Both the position numbers and the translations under genes were made by a program. This document shows positions 17,842 to 26,341 of a DNA stretch of 64,000 nucleotides, one piece after another (the first letter of the stretch is position 1; each line of letters opens with the position of its first letter). The DNA lies in NCBI GenBank assembly GCA_017792405.1, contig CP051231.1, positions 3,232,062-3,296,061 on the forward strand, read 5' to 3'. Origin of the DNA: Oceanicola sp. Lineage in GTDB: Bacteria > Pseudomonadota > Alphaproteobacteria > Rhodobacterales > Rhodobacteraceae. Under the pieces are notes generated by a model. That model saw only the letters and a list, made by a program, of their open reading frames with translations. It did not search any database and was not told the DNA's origin.

Positions 17842-19434
17842 ATGGTCGATATCGGCACCCTCAGCCTGCTGGTTCTTGCAGGCATGTTCATCCTGCTTGC
17901 CATAGGCATGCCCCTCGGTTTCGCCTCCGCCTTCCTCGCGGTGGTGACCCTGATCCTCAAGTTCGACGTGGATATCCTCTTCCGCGACTTCGGCAAGGGC
18001 CCGTTCTCGGTGCTCGGTCAGGCCGTTTACCGGCAGATGACGAACTACGTCCTGATCTCGATACCCTTGTTCATATTCATGGCGGCGCTGCTCGAACGAA
18101 CGGGCATCGCCAAGGACATGTACAACTCGCTGAACGTCTGGCTCAGCCGGATGCGCGGCGGCATCGCCATCGTGACCTCGATCATGGCCGTCATCATGGC
18201 CGCCATGTCGGGCATCATCGGCGGCGAGGTGGTTCTGCTGGGCCTTATCGCCCTGCCGCAGATGCTCCGCCTCGGCTACAACCAGAACCTCGCCATCGGC
18301 ACCATCTGTGCCTCCGGCTCTCTCGGCACCATGATCCCGCCGTCCATCGTGCTCATCTTCTACGGGCTGGTGACGGAAACCTCGATCAAGGCCCTCTTCA
18401 CCGCCTCGTTCCTGCCGGGCTTCATGCTGGCGTCGTTCTTCATCGTCTACATCCTGATCCGCACCAACCTGAACCCCTCGCTGGCCCCGTTGCCTCCCGA
18501 GGAGCCGGGCGCGGTTGAAGGCAAGGAAAAGGGCATGCGCTTCCTCGGGTTCCTCGCCTACTTCGGCCTCTGGATCACCGGGGTGCTGTTCTTGCGGGCG
18601 GTGTTCTTCTGGGCAACCGGTGAAGGCTACGTGCAGGAAGGCGTCGACCCGATCGCGCTCGGCATGGTCTATCACATGCCTTGGATCGCAGGCGCCTTCG
18701 CACTCTGCCTTGCTGCCGTGTTCCTTGTCGGCAAGGAGCGCACGGCGGAAGGCTGGCAGATGGGCAAGGGCCTCGTCGCGCCCGTCATCGTTATCGGCGT
18801 TGTGCTCGGCTCCATCTACATGGGCATCACCGGCATCACCGAGGCTGCCGGTATGGGCGTGGTGGCAGTGTTCACCATCTCCGTCCTGCGCCGCGAGATG
18901 ACCTTCGACATCGTCTGGGACAGCCTGATGCGCACGCTCAAGTCCACCGGCACGATCATCTGGGTGACCATCGGTGCAGCGGCACTCGCTGCGGCCTACA
19001 CCCTCGCGGGCGGCCCGACCTACGTGGCCAACCTGATCGTCGCCGCCGACCTGCCCACCATGGGCATCATCCTCGTGATGATGCTGATCTTCCTCATCAT
19101 GGGGATGTTCATGGACTGGGTCGGCATCGTGCTGCTGATCATGCCGGTGTTCCTGCCGATCGTGCTCAAGCTGCCGGTCGAGGAACTGGGCTTCATCGGC
19201 GGGCTGGAGCCGCGCCACGTGGCGATCTGGTTCGGCGTGGTGTTCTGTATGAACATGCAGGTCAGCTTCCTGTCGCCACCCTTCGGCCCCGCGGCCTTCT
19301 ACCTCAAGTCCGTGGCCCCGCCGCACATCACCCTTACGGCGATCTTCCGGGGTTTCCTGCCCTTCATCTGCCTCCAGCTCTGCGCCCTTGCGGTGCTGCT
19401 GATCTGGCCGCCGATCGTCTCGGTCTTCCTCTGA
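17842..19434 (+). CDS. dctM: TRAP transporter large membrane subunit
   Basis: A 530-aa DctM-family protein with about twelve hydrophobic segments, including the characteristic GFASAFLAVVTLILKF opening, MAAMSGIIGGEVVLLGLIALPQML and SLGTMIPPSIVLIFYG. It is longer than the usual 425-450 aa owing to an insertion around residues 220-300 (LPPEEPGAVEGKEKG and a further membrane pair). It drives ion-coupled uptake of the ligand delivered by DctP. The operon likely continues into the dehydratase after a GC-rich hairpin. Confidence 0.93.
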   Translation: MVDIGTLSLLVLAGMFILLAIGMPLGFASAFLAVVTLILKFDVDILFRDFGKGPFSVLGQAVYRQMTNYVLISIPLFIFMAALLERTGIAKDMYNSLNVWLSRMRGGIAIVTSIMAVIMAAMSGIIGGEVVLLGLIALPQMLRLGYNQNLAIGTICASGSLGTMIPPSIVLIFYGLVTETSIKALFTASFLPGFMLASFFIVYILIRTNLNPSLAPLPPEEPGAVEGKEKGMRFLGFLAYFGLWITGVLFLRAVFFWATGEGYVQEGVDPIALGMVYHMPWIAGAFALCLAAVFLVGKERTAEGWQMGKGLVAPVIVIGVVLGSIYMGITGITEAAGMGVVAVFTISVLRREMTFDIVWDSLMRTLKSTGTIIWVTIGAAALAAAYTLAGGPTYVANLIVAADLPTMGIILVMMLIFLIMGMFMDWVGIVLLIMPVFLPIVLKLPVEELGFIGGLEPRHVAIWFGVVFCMNMQVSFLSPPFGPAAFYLKSVAPPHITLTAIFRGFLPFICLQLCALAVLLIWPPIVSVFL

Positions 19435-19448
19435 GACACTGACACTTC

Positions 19449-19473
19449 GCCGGGGCGGCCCGCCCGCCCCGGC
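19449..19473 (+). terminator. GC-rich hairpin after the TRAP genes
   Basis: A 10-bp perfect stem (GCCGGGGCGG / CCGCCCCGGC) with a 5-nt loop, 14 bp after the dctM stop and 36 bp before the dehydratase start. There is no T-run directly after it, so it may only attenuate transcription into the catabolic genes. Confidence 0.6.
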
Positions 19474-19509
19474 ACGCATTCTTCCAGGCCGCAAGGAGCT
19501 TGAAATTCC

Positions 19510-20598
19510 ATGGCCACCATCAGCCGTCTTCAGGCCGACCATTACATCATCCCCCTCCCGCAGGTGCTCGAAGATTCCATGCACGGCGCGATGGAAAATT
19601 TCGAGGTCATCACCGCCCGCGTCACCGACAGCGACGGAGCAGAGGGGATGGGCTACACCTACACCTGCGGCGTGAACGGCGGCGCGATTGCCGACACCCT
19701 CACCCGCGAGATGGCCCCCCGCGTGGCCGGCCGTGACGCCGACCTCATCGAAGCGATCTGGAAGGATCTCTGGTGGGCCTGCCACTACGGCGGCCGCGGC
19801 GGCCCCACGGTCATGGCTCTTTCCGCGCTCGACATGGCGCTCTGGGATCTCAAGGCCAAGCGCGCCGGCCTGCCACTCTGGCGCCTGCTCGGCGGCTATG
19901 ACGCCCGTGTCCCCTGCTACATGGGCGGCGTCGACCTTCACCTCTCTCCGCAGGAGCTTGTCGACCAGACCCGCCGCAACGTCGAAAACGGCCACCGCCA
20001 CATCAAGATCAAATGCGGCCGTGACGCCCTACGCGAAGATGTCGCCCGCATGTCGGCGATGCGCGAGGCCTTCGGCCCCGACATGCCGCTGATGACCGAC
20101 GCCAACATGAAGTTCACGGTCGATGGCGCCATCCGCGCCGCCCGTGCCTTCCGCGAGTTCGATCTCACATGGTTCGAAGAGCCGATCCCGCCGGATGACC
20201 CCGCAGGCCACGCCCGCATCCTCTCCGAGGGCGGCGTGCCGCTGGCCACCGGCGAGAACCTCCGCACCCTCTGGGAGTTCAAGACCCTCTTCGACAGCAA
20301 GGGCATCAGCTACCCCGAACCCGATGTCACAGGCTGCGGCGGCATCACCGGCTTCATGAAGATCGCCGCACTGGCCGAGGCCCACCACCTGCCCGTCACC
20401 AGCCACGGCGCGCATGATGTCACCGTGCATCTTCTCGCCGCCGCGCCCAACCGCAGCTATCTCGAAATGCACAGCTTCGGCCTGAACGACTACATCGAAA
20501 CCCCGCTCACCGTGGTCGAAGGCCACGTCACCGCACCCGAAACCCCGGGCCACGGCGTCGCCTTCGACTGGAAAAAGCTGGAAACCTGCCGCGCCTGA
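19510..20598 (+). CDS. Mandelate racemase/enolase-superfamily sugar-acid dehydratase
   Basis: A 362-aa enolase-superfamily enzyme of the mandelate racemase subgroup. Catalytic map from the sequence: K166-x-K168 (HIKIKCG), metal ligands D197 (TDANM), E223 (WFEEP) and E249 (TGENL), and a D272/H299 dyad (PEPDVTG; SHGAHD). The 27-residue D-H spacing equals that of mandelate racemase. The N-terminal capping domain (residues 1-120) sets specificity and includes GRGGPTVMALSALDMALWDLKAK. Most such enzymes beside TRAP importers dehydrate an aldonate or aldarate to a 2-keto-3-deoxy acid. Fuconate/rhamnonate, galactonate or a cycloisomerase role are all possible. Confidence 0.9.
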   Translation: MATISRLQADHYIIPLPQVLEDSMHGAMENFEVITARVTDSDGAEGMGYTYTCGVNGGAIADTLTREMAPRVAGRDADLIEAIWKDLWWACHYGGRGGPTVMALSALDMALWDLKAKRAGLPLWRLLGGYDARVPCYMGGVDLHLSPQELVDQTRRNVENGHRHIKIKCGRDALREDVARMSAMREAFGPDMPLMTDANMKFTVDGAIRAARAFREFDLTWFEEPIPPDDPAGHARILSEGGVPLATGENLRTLWEFKTLFDSKGISYPEPDVTGCGGITGFMKIAALAEAHHLPVTSHGAHDVTVHLLAAAPNRSYLEMHSFGLNDYIETPLTVVEGHVTAPETPGHGVAFDWKKLETCRA

Positions 20599-20611
20599 GG
20601 AGGAGACGCCA

Positions 20612-21553
20612 ATGCTCACGCAAAGCCAGATCGACACCTTCAACGCCGAGGGCGTGCTCGTCGTCGACAACGTTCTGCCCACAGAAACGCTGGAGGCGGT
20701 CAAAGCCGAGTACACCGCCTTGCTCGACGCCATGTATGACCGATGGCACGCCGAGGGCCGCGTGCCCGCGCCCGGCAACATGGACTTCTGGCAAAAGCTG
20801 CTGGTCAGTTACGAGGCCGGCTGCGAGTGGTTCCAGCCGATGGACATCACCCTGCCCGGCGGCGAGTTCACCGCAGACACGCCCATGCATCAGGGTCCGG
20901 CGGTCTTCGACATGCTGCGCTGCGACCGCCTGCTCGATATGGTCGAAAGCCTGATCGGCCCCGAGATCACCTCCAACCCCATCCAGCACGTCCGCCTCAA
21001 GCCGCCCTCACGCACCCTGCGCGGCTCAGAGACCACTGCCCACATCATGGCCACCGACTGGCACCAGGATCGCGCCGTGGCTCACGCCGAGGGCGACAAC
21101 ACCCAGATGGTCACCGTCTGGCTGGCGATTTCCGACGCCACGCTCGAAAACGGCTGCCTGCAGGTCATCCCCGGCAAGCCGCAGATGTATCCGCATTGCC
21201 CGCAAAAGCAGACCTCCATCGCCGATGGCCTATTGGACGAAAGCAAGGCGCGGCCCCTGCCGGTCAAGGCCGGCGGCGCGGTGATCTTCCATCCGCTCAC
21301 GCCCCACGCCTCGCTCGACAACGTGGCCGATGATTTCCGCTGGTCCTTCGATATCCGCTACAATGTCACCGGCCAGCCCACGGGCCGCGCCCACTTCCCC
21401 GATTTCGTGGCGCGCTCCCGCGCCAATCCCGAAAGCGAGTTGAAGGACTGGCGCGTCTGGAAGCAGATGTGGGAAGACACCCGCACCCGCCTCGCCCCCG
21501 AGCCGCACATCCCGATCCACCGCTGGGACGGCAACGCCCCCGTCTGCGCCTGA
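20612..21553 (+). CDS. Phytanoyl-CoA dioxygenase-family Fe(II)/2-oxoglutarate oxygenase
   Basis: A 313-aa PhyH-family protein. The iron triad is visible as His151 and Asp153 (TDWHQDRAVAH) with the distal His232 (FHPLTPHASLDN); Arg243 or Arg249 (DFRWSFDIRY) can bind 2-oxoglutarate. Start follows a GAGGAGG site. Such enzymes hydroxylate or demethylate small substrates in bacteria. Its place between two sugar-acid dehydratase genes suggests it removes or alters a substituent, for example an O-methyl or other side group, before the sugar acid enters the pathway. That role is inference from position. Confidence 0.88.
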   Translation: MLTQSQIDTFNAEGVLVVDNVLPTETLEAVKAEYTALLDAMYDRWHAEGRVPAPGNMDFWQKLLVSYEAGCEWFQPMDITLPGGEFTADTPMHQGPAVFDMLRCDRLLDMVESLIGPEITSNPIQHVRLKPPSRTLRGSETTAHIMATDWHQDRAVAHAEGDNTQMVTVWLAISDATLENGCLQVIPGKPQMYPHCPQKQTSIADGLLDESKARPLPVKAGGAVIFHPLTPHASLDNVADDFRWSFDIRYNVTGQPTGRAHFPDFVARSRANPESELKDWRVWKQMWEDTRTRLAPEPHIPIHRWDGNAPVCA

Positions 21554-21556
21554 CCC

Positions 21557-21579
21557 GTAGGGTGGGCAATCTGCCCACC
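21557..21579 (+). repeat. GTAG-headed REP-like palindrome
   Basis: GTAG followed by an 8-bp perfect stem (GGTGGGCA / TGCCCACC) with a 3-nt loop, lying in the 52-bp gap after the PhyH-family gene. The GTAG tetranucleotide before a GC-rich palindrome is typical of REP elements mobilised by RAYT transposases. Two further elements of similar design are at 13059-13088 and 55415-55436. Confidence 0.65.
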
Positions 21580-21605
21580 ACACCACTCTCAACCGCGAGC
21601 CATCC

Positions 21606-23099
21606 ATGAGCCAAACCGTCCGCCTTTCCGCCGCCGACAATGTCGTCACCGCCATCACCCCGCTCGAAGTCGGGCAGGAGGGGGCGACCCAGCTCATCCC
21701 GCGTGGGCACAAGATGGCGGCTCAGGATATCGCCAAGGGTGAGGCGGTGCTGAAATACGCCCAGATCATCGGCTACGCGGCAGAAGACATCGCGCAGGGC
21801 GCCCATGTTCACACCCACAATCTCGAGTTCCGTAACGTCGACACCGAGTACGAGTTCTCCACCAACCTCCGCCCCGTTGAGCCCGCCGCCACGCCCGACA
21901 CCTTCATGGGCTACCGCCGCAGCACCGGCCGCGTCGGCACTCGCAACTACATCGCCCTGCTCACCTCGGTGAACTGCTCCGCCACCGCCGCCCGCCAGAT
22001 CGCCCAGCACTTCACGCCCGAGAAACTCGCCGCCTATCCCAATGTCGACGGCGTGGTGGCCTTCGTCCACGGCACCGGCTGCGCCATGGGCGGCGACGGC
22101 ACCGGCTTCGAGCTGCTCCAGCGCACGCTCTGGGGCTATGCCCGCAACCCCAATGTCGGCGGCGTGCTGATGGCCGGACTGGGCTGCGAGGGCATGCAGA
22201 TCGACTGGCTGCTGGAGGCTTACGGCCTCACCCCCGGCCCGCTGTTCCAGACCATGAACATTCAGGATGTCGGCGGTCTGCGCAAAACCGTCGAGCTGGG
22301 CATCGCTCAGGTCGAGGCAATGCTGCCCGAGGTCAACAAAGCGCAGCGCGAGGAGTGCCCTGCCTCCGAGCTGATGGTCGGCCTCGAGTGCGGCGGGTCG
22401 GACGCATGGTCCGGCATCACCGCCAACCCCGCCGTCGGCCACGCCTGCGACCTGCTCGTGGCGCAGGGCGGCACCGGCGTGCTGGCCGAAACACCCGAGG
22501 TCTACGGCGCCGAGCACCTGCTCACCGCCCGCGCCAAGGACCGCGCCACCGGCGAAAAGCTGATCGACCTGATCCACTGGTGGGAGGACTACACCGCCAA
22601 GGCCGGCGGCTCGATGGACAACAACCCATCCCCCGGCAACAAGAAGGGCGGCCTGACCACGATCCTCGAAAAATCCCTCGGCGCGGCTGCCAAGGGCGGC
22701 ACCACCCCTCTGATGGGCGTCTACAAATACGCCGAGCCGGTGACCGCCAAGGGCTTCACCTTCATGGATACCCCCGGCTACGACCCGGCCTCAGTGACAG
22801 GCATGATCGCCGGCGGCGCCAACCTCGTCTGCTTCACCACCGGGCGCGGCTCCGCCTTCGGCTCCAAGCCCTCCCCCTGCATGAAGGTCTCCTCCAACTC
22901 TCCCCTCTTCGAGAAGCAGGGCGACGACATGGACGTGAACGCGGGCCGCATCCTCACCGAGGGCGCCTCCGTCGAGGAAGTGGGCCGCGAAATCTACGAG
23001 ATGTGGCTGCGCATGGCCTCGGGCGAAAAGACCAAATCCGAGCTTCAGGGGCTTGGCGATTACGAGTTCGTTCCCTGGCAGGTCGGAGCGGTGATGTGA
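21606..23099 (+). CDS. UxaA-family sugar-acid dehydratase (altronate/galactarate dehydratase type)
   Basis: A 497-aa full-length UxaA-family enzyme: N-terminal SAF domain (residues about 1-95, with RGHKMAAQDIAKGEAV and HVHTHNLE) joined to the C-terminal dehydratase domain (GYRRSTGRVGTRNYIALLTSVNCSATAAR; TPGYDPASVTGMIAGG; GRGSAFGSKPSPCMKVSSNS). These iron-dependent enzymes dehydrate D-altronate, galactarate or related acids to 2-keto-3-deoxy products. It is the second dehydratase in the locus, so the operon may handle two stereo-isomeric acids. It reads out toward a convergent small gene 5 bp away. Confidence 0.92.
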   Translation: MSQTVRLSAADNVVTAITPLEVGQEGATQLIPRGHKMAAQDIAKGEAVLKYAQIIGYAAEDIAQGAHVHTHNLEFRNVDTEYEFSTNLRPVEPAATPDTFMGYRRSTGRVGTRNYIALLTSVNCSATAARQIAQHFTPEKLAAYPNVDGVVAFVHGTGCAMGGDGTGFELLQRTLWGYARNPNVGGVLMAGLGCEGMQIDWLLEAYGLTPGPLFQTMNIQDVGGLRKTVELGIAQVEAMLPEVNKAQREECPASELMVGLECGGSDAWSGITANPAVGHACDLLVAQGGTGVLAETPEVYGAEHLLTARAKDRATGEKLIDLIHWWEDYTAKAGGSMDNNPSPGNKKGGLTTILEKSLGAAAKGGTTPLMGVYKYAEPVTAKGFTFMDTPGYDPASVTGMIAGGANLVCFTTGRGSAFGSKPSPCMKVSSNSPLFEKQGDDMDVNAGRILTEGASVEEVGREIYEMWLRMASGEKTKSELQGLGDYEFVPWQVGAVM

Positions 23100-23104
23100 G
23101 GCCG

Positions 23105-23563
23105 CTACTCGACCACGAACACCCCCTCCACCACCTGCGGCGGCTCGCTGTGGTCGCGCACGATAAAGTCGTAGGTGCCCGCCCACATCGGGTGAAAGCT
23201 GAACTTGACCGTCCCCGGCTCATCGCACTCCAGCGCCCTGAAGCCGAGACCCTGCATGTAGATCTCCATGTCGCCCACGCTCACCACGCGGATATGGGCA
23301 TTGGTCATCAACCCCTCGGATTCAAAGTGAAACCCGGTCTCGTCGTCCTTGGCGTCTGGGCAGGTAAAGTTGAACCGGTAGTAGCCACCCAGCGCCAGCG
23401 TGAACTCGGTGGCCGAAACATCTGGCGCCCCGCCTTCCCCGGTCTTCACTACCATCTCGATGTCTTCCGGCGGAAAGCCCCCCACCTCTCCCGAGGTTTG
23501 CTGGGCAATCGCTCCGCCGGGCAAAGCGGCAAGGGCCACGGCTGCAATAAGATGTTTGATCAC
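23105..23563 (-). CDS. Small secreted protein, possibly cupredoxin-like
   Basis: A 152-aa protein with a Sec signal peptide (MIKHLIAAVALAALPGGAIAQ). The mature part looks all-beta, with a C-terminal FSFHPMWAGTYDFIVRD that resembles the final strands of cupredoxin-like domains, and two Cys (one in NFTCPDAKDD, one in ALECDEPG). A complete blue-copper ligand set is not evident. It is convergent with the UxaA-family gene and divergent from the second Gfo/Idh gene. I do not recognise a named family; metal binding is speculation. Confidence 0.7.
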   Translation of the reverse strand: MIKHLIAAVALAALPGGAIAQQTSGEVGGFPPEDIEMVVKTGEGGAPDVSATEFTLALGGYYRFNFTCPDAKDDETGFHFESEGLMTNAHIRVVSVGDMEIYMQGLGFRALECDEPGTVKFSFHPMWAGTYDFIVRDHSEPPQVVEGVFVVE

Positions 23564-23655
23564 GGTGTCTCCTCCTCAGGCTCGCCCCGCGAGTGTAGGG
23601 ATCACCACCATTCAAACAGGCCAGACCTTCGGATGCCCCGGCAGGAGCCCGCCGC

Positions 23656-24720
23656 ATGACCGCCCCACTCCCCCTTTGCATCATCGGCGCGGGCTCCATC
23701 GGCATGCGCCACGTCGAGGTCGCCACCGCCTCGCCCCATGTACAAATCACCGCCGTTGTCGAGCCTCACGCCCCCCGCCGTGCCGAACTGGCCGCGCAGG
23801 GGCTCACCACCGTCGCCACGCTCGACGAAGTGCCCGCCGAGACCCGCGCCGCCGTCATCGCCACCCCGACGCAGGACCACGCCGCCAGCGCCCATGCCTG
23901 CCTCTCGCGCGGATGGGCCGTGCTGGTCGAAAAGCCCACAGCCGCTACGCTCGATGAAGCTCGCGCGCTCGTCACCGAGGCCGCGGCAAAGGGCCTGCCG
24001 CTCTTCACCGGCCACCACCGCCGCTGCCACCCCTTCTCCATCGCCGCCCGTGACGCGCTGGTCGAGATCGGCGATCTGGTCGGGGTGCAGGGCCTCTGGA
24101 GCCTGCGCAAGCACAACACCTACTATGATGTCGACTGGCGCCGCGCCCCCGGCGCAGGCCCGCTGCTGACAAACCTCACCCATGAGATCGACCTTCTCCG
24201 CTTCTTCGTCGGCGACATGACAGAGGCCACCGCCCTCCTCTCCTCCGCCCGCCGTGGCTTCGTGATCGAGGACACCGCCGCCGTGGCCTTCCGTTTCGCA
24301 AACGGCGCGCTCGGCTCCTTCCTGATCTCCGATGCCGGGGCCTCGCCGTGGTCCTTCGAGGCCGCCAGCTACGAGAACCCCGCCATCGCCGGCTCGGGCG
24401 AGGATTACGTCCGCATCACCGGCACCGAAGGCGCCCTCGCCTTCCCCTCGCTCACTCGCTGGGGCCGCTCCGGCCCGGGCGAGATCGAGTGGTCCAAGCC
24501 GCTCGCCCCTGTGCCGGGTCAGCGCTTCGAGCGCATCGACCCCCTCCTTGCCCAAATCGAGCGCTTCGCCGCCGTGGTCGCAGGGGGCGAAGACAGCGTG
24601 CTCTGCACCGGCGCAGACGGCATCGCCGCGATGGAAATGACCCTCGCCGCCGCCCTCTCCGGCAAGGCAGGCAAACCGATCACCCCGGCAGATGTGCCGG
24701 GCGACTACACAGGAGTCTAA
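23656..24720 (+). CDS. Gfo/Idh/MocA family dehydrogenase (second copy type)
   Basis: A 354-aa oxidoreductase with Rossmann motif IIGAGSIGMRHVEV (residues about 8-21), family motif LVEKPTA with catalytic Lys, and a substrate domain segment (GPLLTNLTHEIDLLRFFVG). It is only distantly like the first Gfo/Idh gene at 593-1714. Heads a four-gene run: this gene, the beta-hydroxyacid dehydrogenase (1-bp gap), the SDR (4-bp overlap) and the DMT transporter. A role in oxidising a cyclic sugar or sugar derivative is likely. Confidence 0.9.
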   Translation: MTAPLPLCIIGAGSIGMRHVEVATASPHVQITAVVEPHAPRRAELAAQGLTTVATLDEVPAETRAAVIATPTQDHAASAHACLSRGWAVLVEKPTAATLDEARALVTEAAAKGLPLFTGHHRRCHPFSIAARDALVEIGDLVGVQGLWSLRKHNTYYDVDWRRAPGAGPLLTNLTHEIDLLRFFVGDMTEATALLSSARRGFVIEDTAAVAFRFANGALGSFLISDAGASPWSFEAASYENPAIAGSGEDYVRITGTEGALAFPSLTRWGRSGPGEIEWSKPLAPVPGQRFERIDPLLAQIERFAAVVAGGEDSVLCTGADGIAAMEMTLAAALSGKAGKPITPADVPGDYTGV

Positions 24721-24721
24721 G

Positions 24722-25615
24722 ATGAGCAAGGAATCCATCGGTTTCATCGGTCTCGGCCTCATGGGCCGTGCCATGGTCGGCTGCCTCCAGCAGGCAGGCC
24801 ACCCGGTCATCGCCCTCGGCAACCGTGACCGCACCGGCATCGAAGAGGCCATCGCACGAGGCGCGACCGAGGCCGTCACCGCCCGCGAGCTGACCGAGGC
24901 CGCCGACATCGTGATGCTCTGCATGGGCACCTCCGAGCATGTCGAAGGCCGCGTCTACGGCGAGGATGGCGTGCTTGCAGGCGCCAAAGAGGGGCAGATC
25001 GTCATCGACTTCGGCACCTCCCTCCCCGCCTCCACCCAAAAGATCGCCGCCGACCTCGCCGCCAAGGGTGCGGCCTATCTCGACGCCCCCCTCGGCCGCA
25101 CCCCGGCCCACGCCGAAAAGGGCCTGCTCAACATCATGTGCGCGGGCGACGAGGCGGCATACGACAAGGTCAAACCCGTTCTCGACACGCTGGGCGAAAA
25201 CGTCTTCCACCTCGGCAAGTCCGGCAACGGCCACACCATCAAGCTGATCAACAACTTCTTCGCCATGACAACCGCCTCCGCCATGTCCGAGGCCTTCGCC
25301 ATGGCCGACGCGGCGGGCATCGAGCGCGGTTCCCTCTATGATGTCATGGCCGCCGGTCCCAACCACTCCGGCATGATGGACTTCATCAAGAACTACGCGA
25401 TGAACGGCCAGATCGACCTCGCCTTCTCCGTCGCCAATGGCGCCAAGGACGTGGGCTACTACCGCCAGATGGCCGCCGACCTCGGCCTGCATTCCCGCAT
25501 GTCCACCGCCGCGGATGCCACGCTGCAAGAGGCCAAATCCACCGGCGATGGCGAGATCATGGTGCCCGAACTCGTCGACTGGATGGGCAAGAACCTCGGA
25601 AAGGACCCCAAATGA
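24722..25615 (+). CDS. Beta-hydroxyacid dehydrogenase (3-hydroxyisobutyrate/tartronate-semialdehyde reductase family)
   Basis: A 297-aa enzyme. NAD(P) motif FIGLGLMGRAM (8-18), substrate motif DAPLGRTPAHAEKG (121-134) in place of the usual DAPVSGG, and catalytic Lys174 with Asn177/178 (GHTIKLINNFF). The altered substrate loop suggests a substrate other than 3-hydroxyisobutyrate. An upstream frame start at 24692 lies inside the previous gene; ATG at 24722 follows its stop at once. Overlaps the SDR start by 4 bp. Confidence 0.88.
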   Translation: MSKESIGFIGLGLMGRAMVGCLQQAGHPVIALGNRDRTGIEEAIARGATEAVTARELTEAADIVMLCMGTSEHVEGRVYGEDGVLAGAKEGQIVIDFGTSLPASTQKIAADLAAKGAAYLDAPLGRTPAHAEKGLLNIMCAGDEAAYDKVKPVLDTLGENVFHLGKSGNGHTIKLINNFFAMTTASAMSEAFAMADAAGIERGSLYDVMAAGPNHSGMMDFIKNYAMNGQIDLAFSVANGAKDVGYYRQMAADLGLHSRMSTAADATLQEAKSTGDGEIMVPELVDWMGKNLGKDPK

Positions 25616-26331
25616 GACTACAGGGCAAGAAAGCCTTCATCACCGCCGCCGGTCAGGGCATCGGCCGGGCGATTGCCGAAACCTTCGCCGCGCAAGGGGC
25701 CGATGTCGTCGCAACCGACCTGAAGGCCGATCTGCTGGAGGGCCTGCCGGGCGAAGCCTTCGCGCTCGACGTGCTCGACCGCGCTGCCCTCACCTCCGCC
25801 ATCCAGGCCGCAACGCCCGACATTCTCGTCAACTGCGCGGGCGTGGTCCACGCGGGCACCATCGAAGAGGCCACCGACGCCGACCTCGACTTTGCCATCA
25901 ATCTCAACGTACGTTCCCAGATGCACGCCATTCAGGCTGTGCTGCCGATCCTGCGCGGCAAGGGCGGCGGCGCGATCGTGAACATCGCCTCCGTGGCCTC
26001 CTCGATCATGGGTGTGCCCAACCGCTTCGTCTACGGCACCTCCAAGGCCGCCGTGCTGGGCCTCACCAAGTCCGTCGCCGCCGATTGCATCACCGATGGT
26101 ATCCGCTGCAACGCCATCTGCCCCGGCACGGTAGATAGCCCCTCGCTCCACGAGCGCCTCCGCGCCACCGGCGACTATGAGGCCGCGATGAAGGCCTTCG
26201 TCGCCCGCCAGCCGATGGGCCGCATCGGCCTGCCGCAGGAAATCGCAGACCTTGCACTCTACCTCGCCAGCGACGAAAGTCGCTACATGACAGGGCAGTG
26301 CATCGCCATCGACGGCGGCATGTCGAACTGA
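25612..26331 (+). CDS. SDR resembling 2-keto-3-deoxy-L-fuconate 4-dehydrogenase
   Basis: A 239-aa SDR. Cofactor motif TAAGQGIGRA (11-20), Asp36 after beta-2 (VVATDLK) indicating NAD, VNCAG instead of NNAG, and Tyr141/Lys145 (YGTSKAA). The segment CPGTVDSPSLHERL is characteristic of the KDF-dehydrogenase/DHRS6 branch. In the L-fucose route of Xanthomonas this enzyme oxidises 2-keto-3-deoxyfuconate to the 2,4-diketo acid, the substrate for an FAH-type hydrolase, and such a gene is present at 14054. Assignment is by motif similarity and context. Confidence 0.85.
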   Translation: MRLQGKKAFITAAGQGIGRAIAETFAAQGADVVATDLKADLLEGLPGEAFALDVLDRAALTSAIQAATPDILVNCAGVVHAGTIEEATDADLDFAINLNVRSQMHAIQAVLPILRGKGGGAIVNIASVASSIMGVPNRFVYGTSKAAVLGLTKSVAADCITDGIRCNAICPGTVDSPSLHERLRATGDYEAAMKAFVARQPMGRIGLPQEIADLALYLASDESRYMTGQCIAIDGGMSN

Positions 26332-26341
26332 GGCAAACTCC

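Noticed and set aside
17839..20001. 720-codon minus-strand open frame opposite dctM
   Set aside because: Its product is dominated by His, Glu, Asp and Gly in a pattern typical of the antisense of a high-GC membrane-protein gene; no motif or ribosome site supports it.
21606..23099. Assigning the UxaA-family enzyme to altronate specifically
   Set aside because: The family also covers galactarate and other acids, and no uronate isomerase or reductase is present to support altronate.
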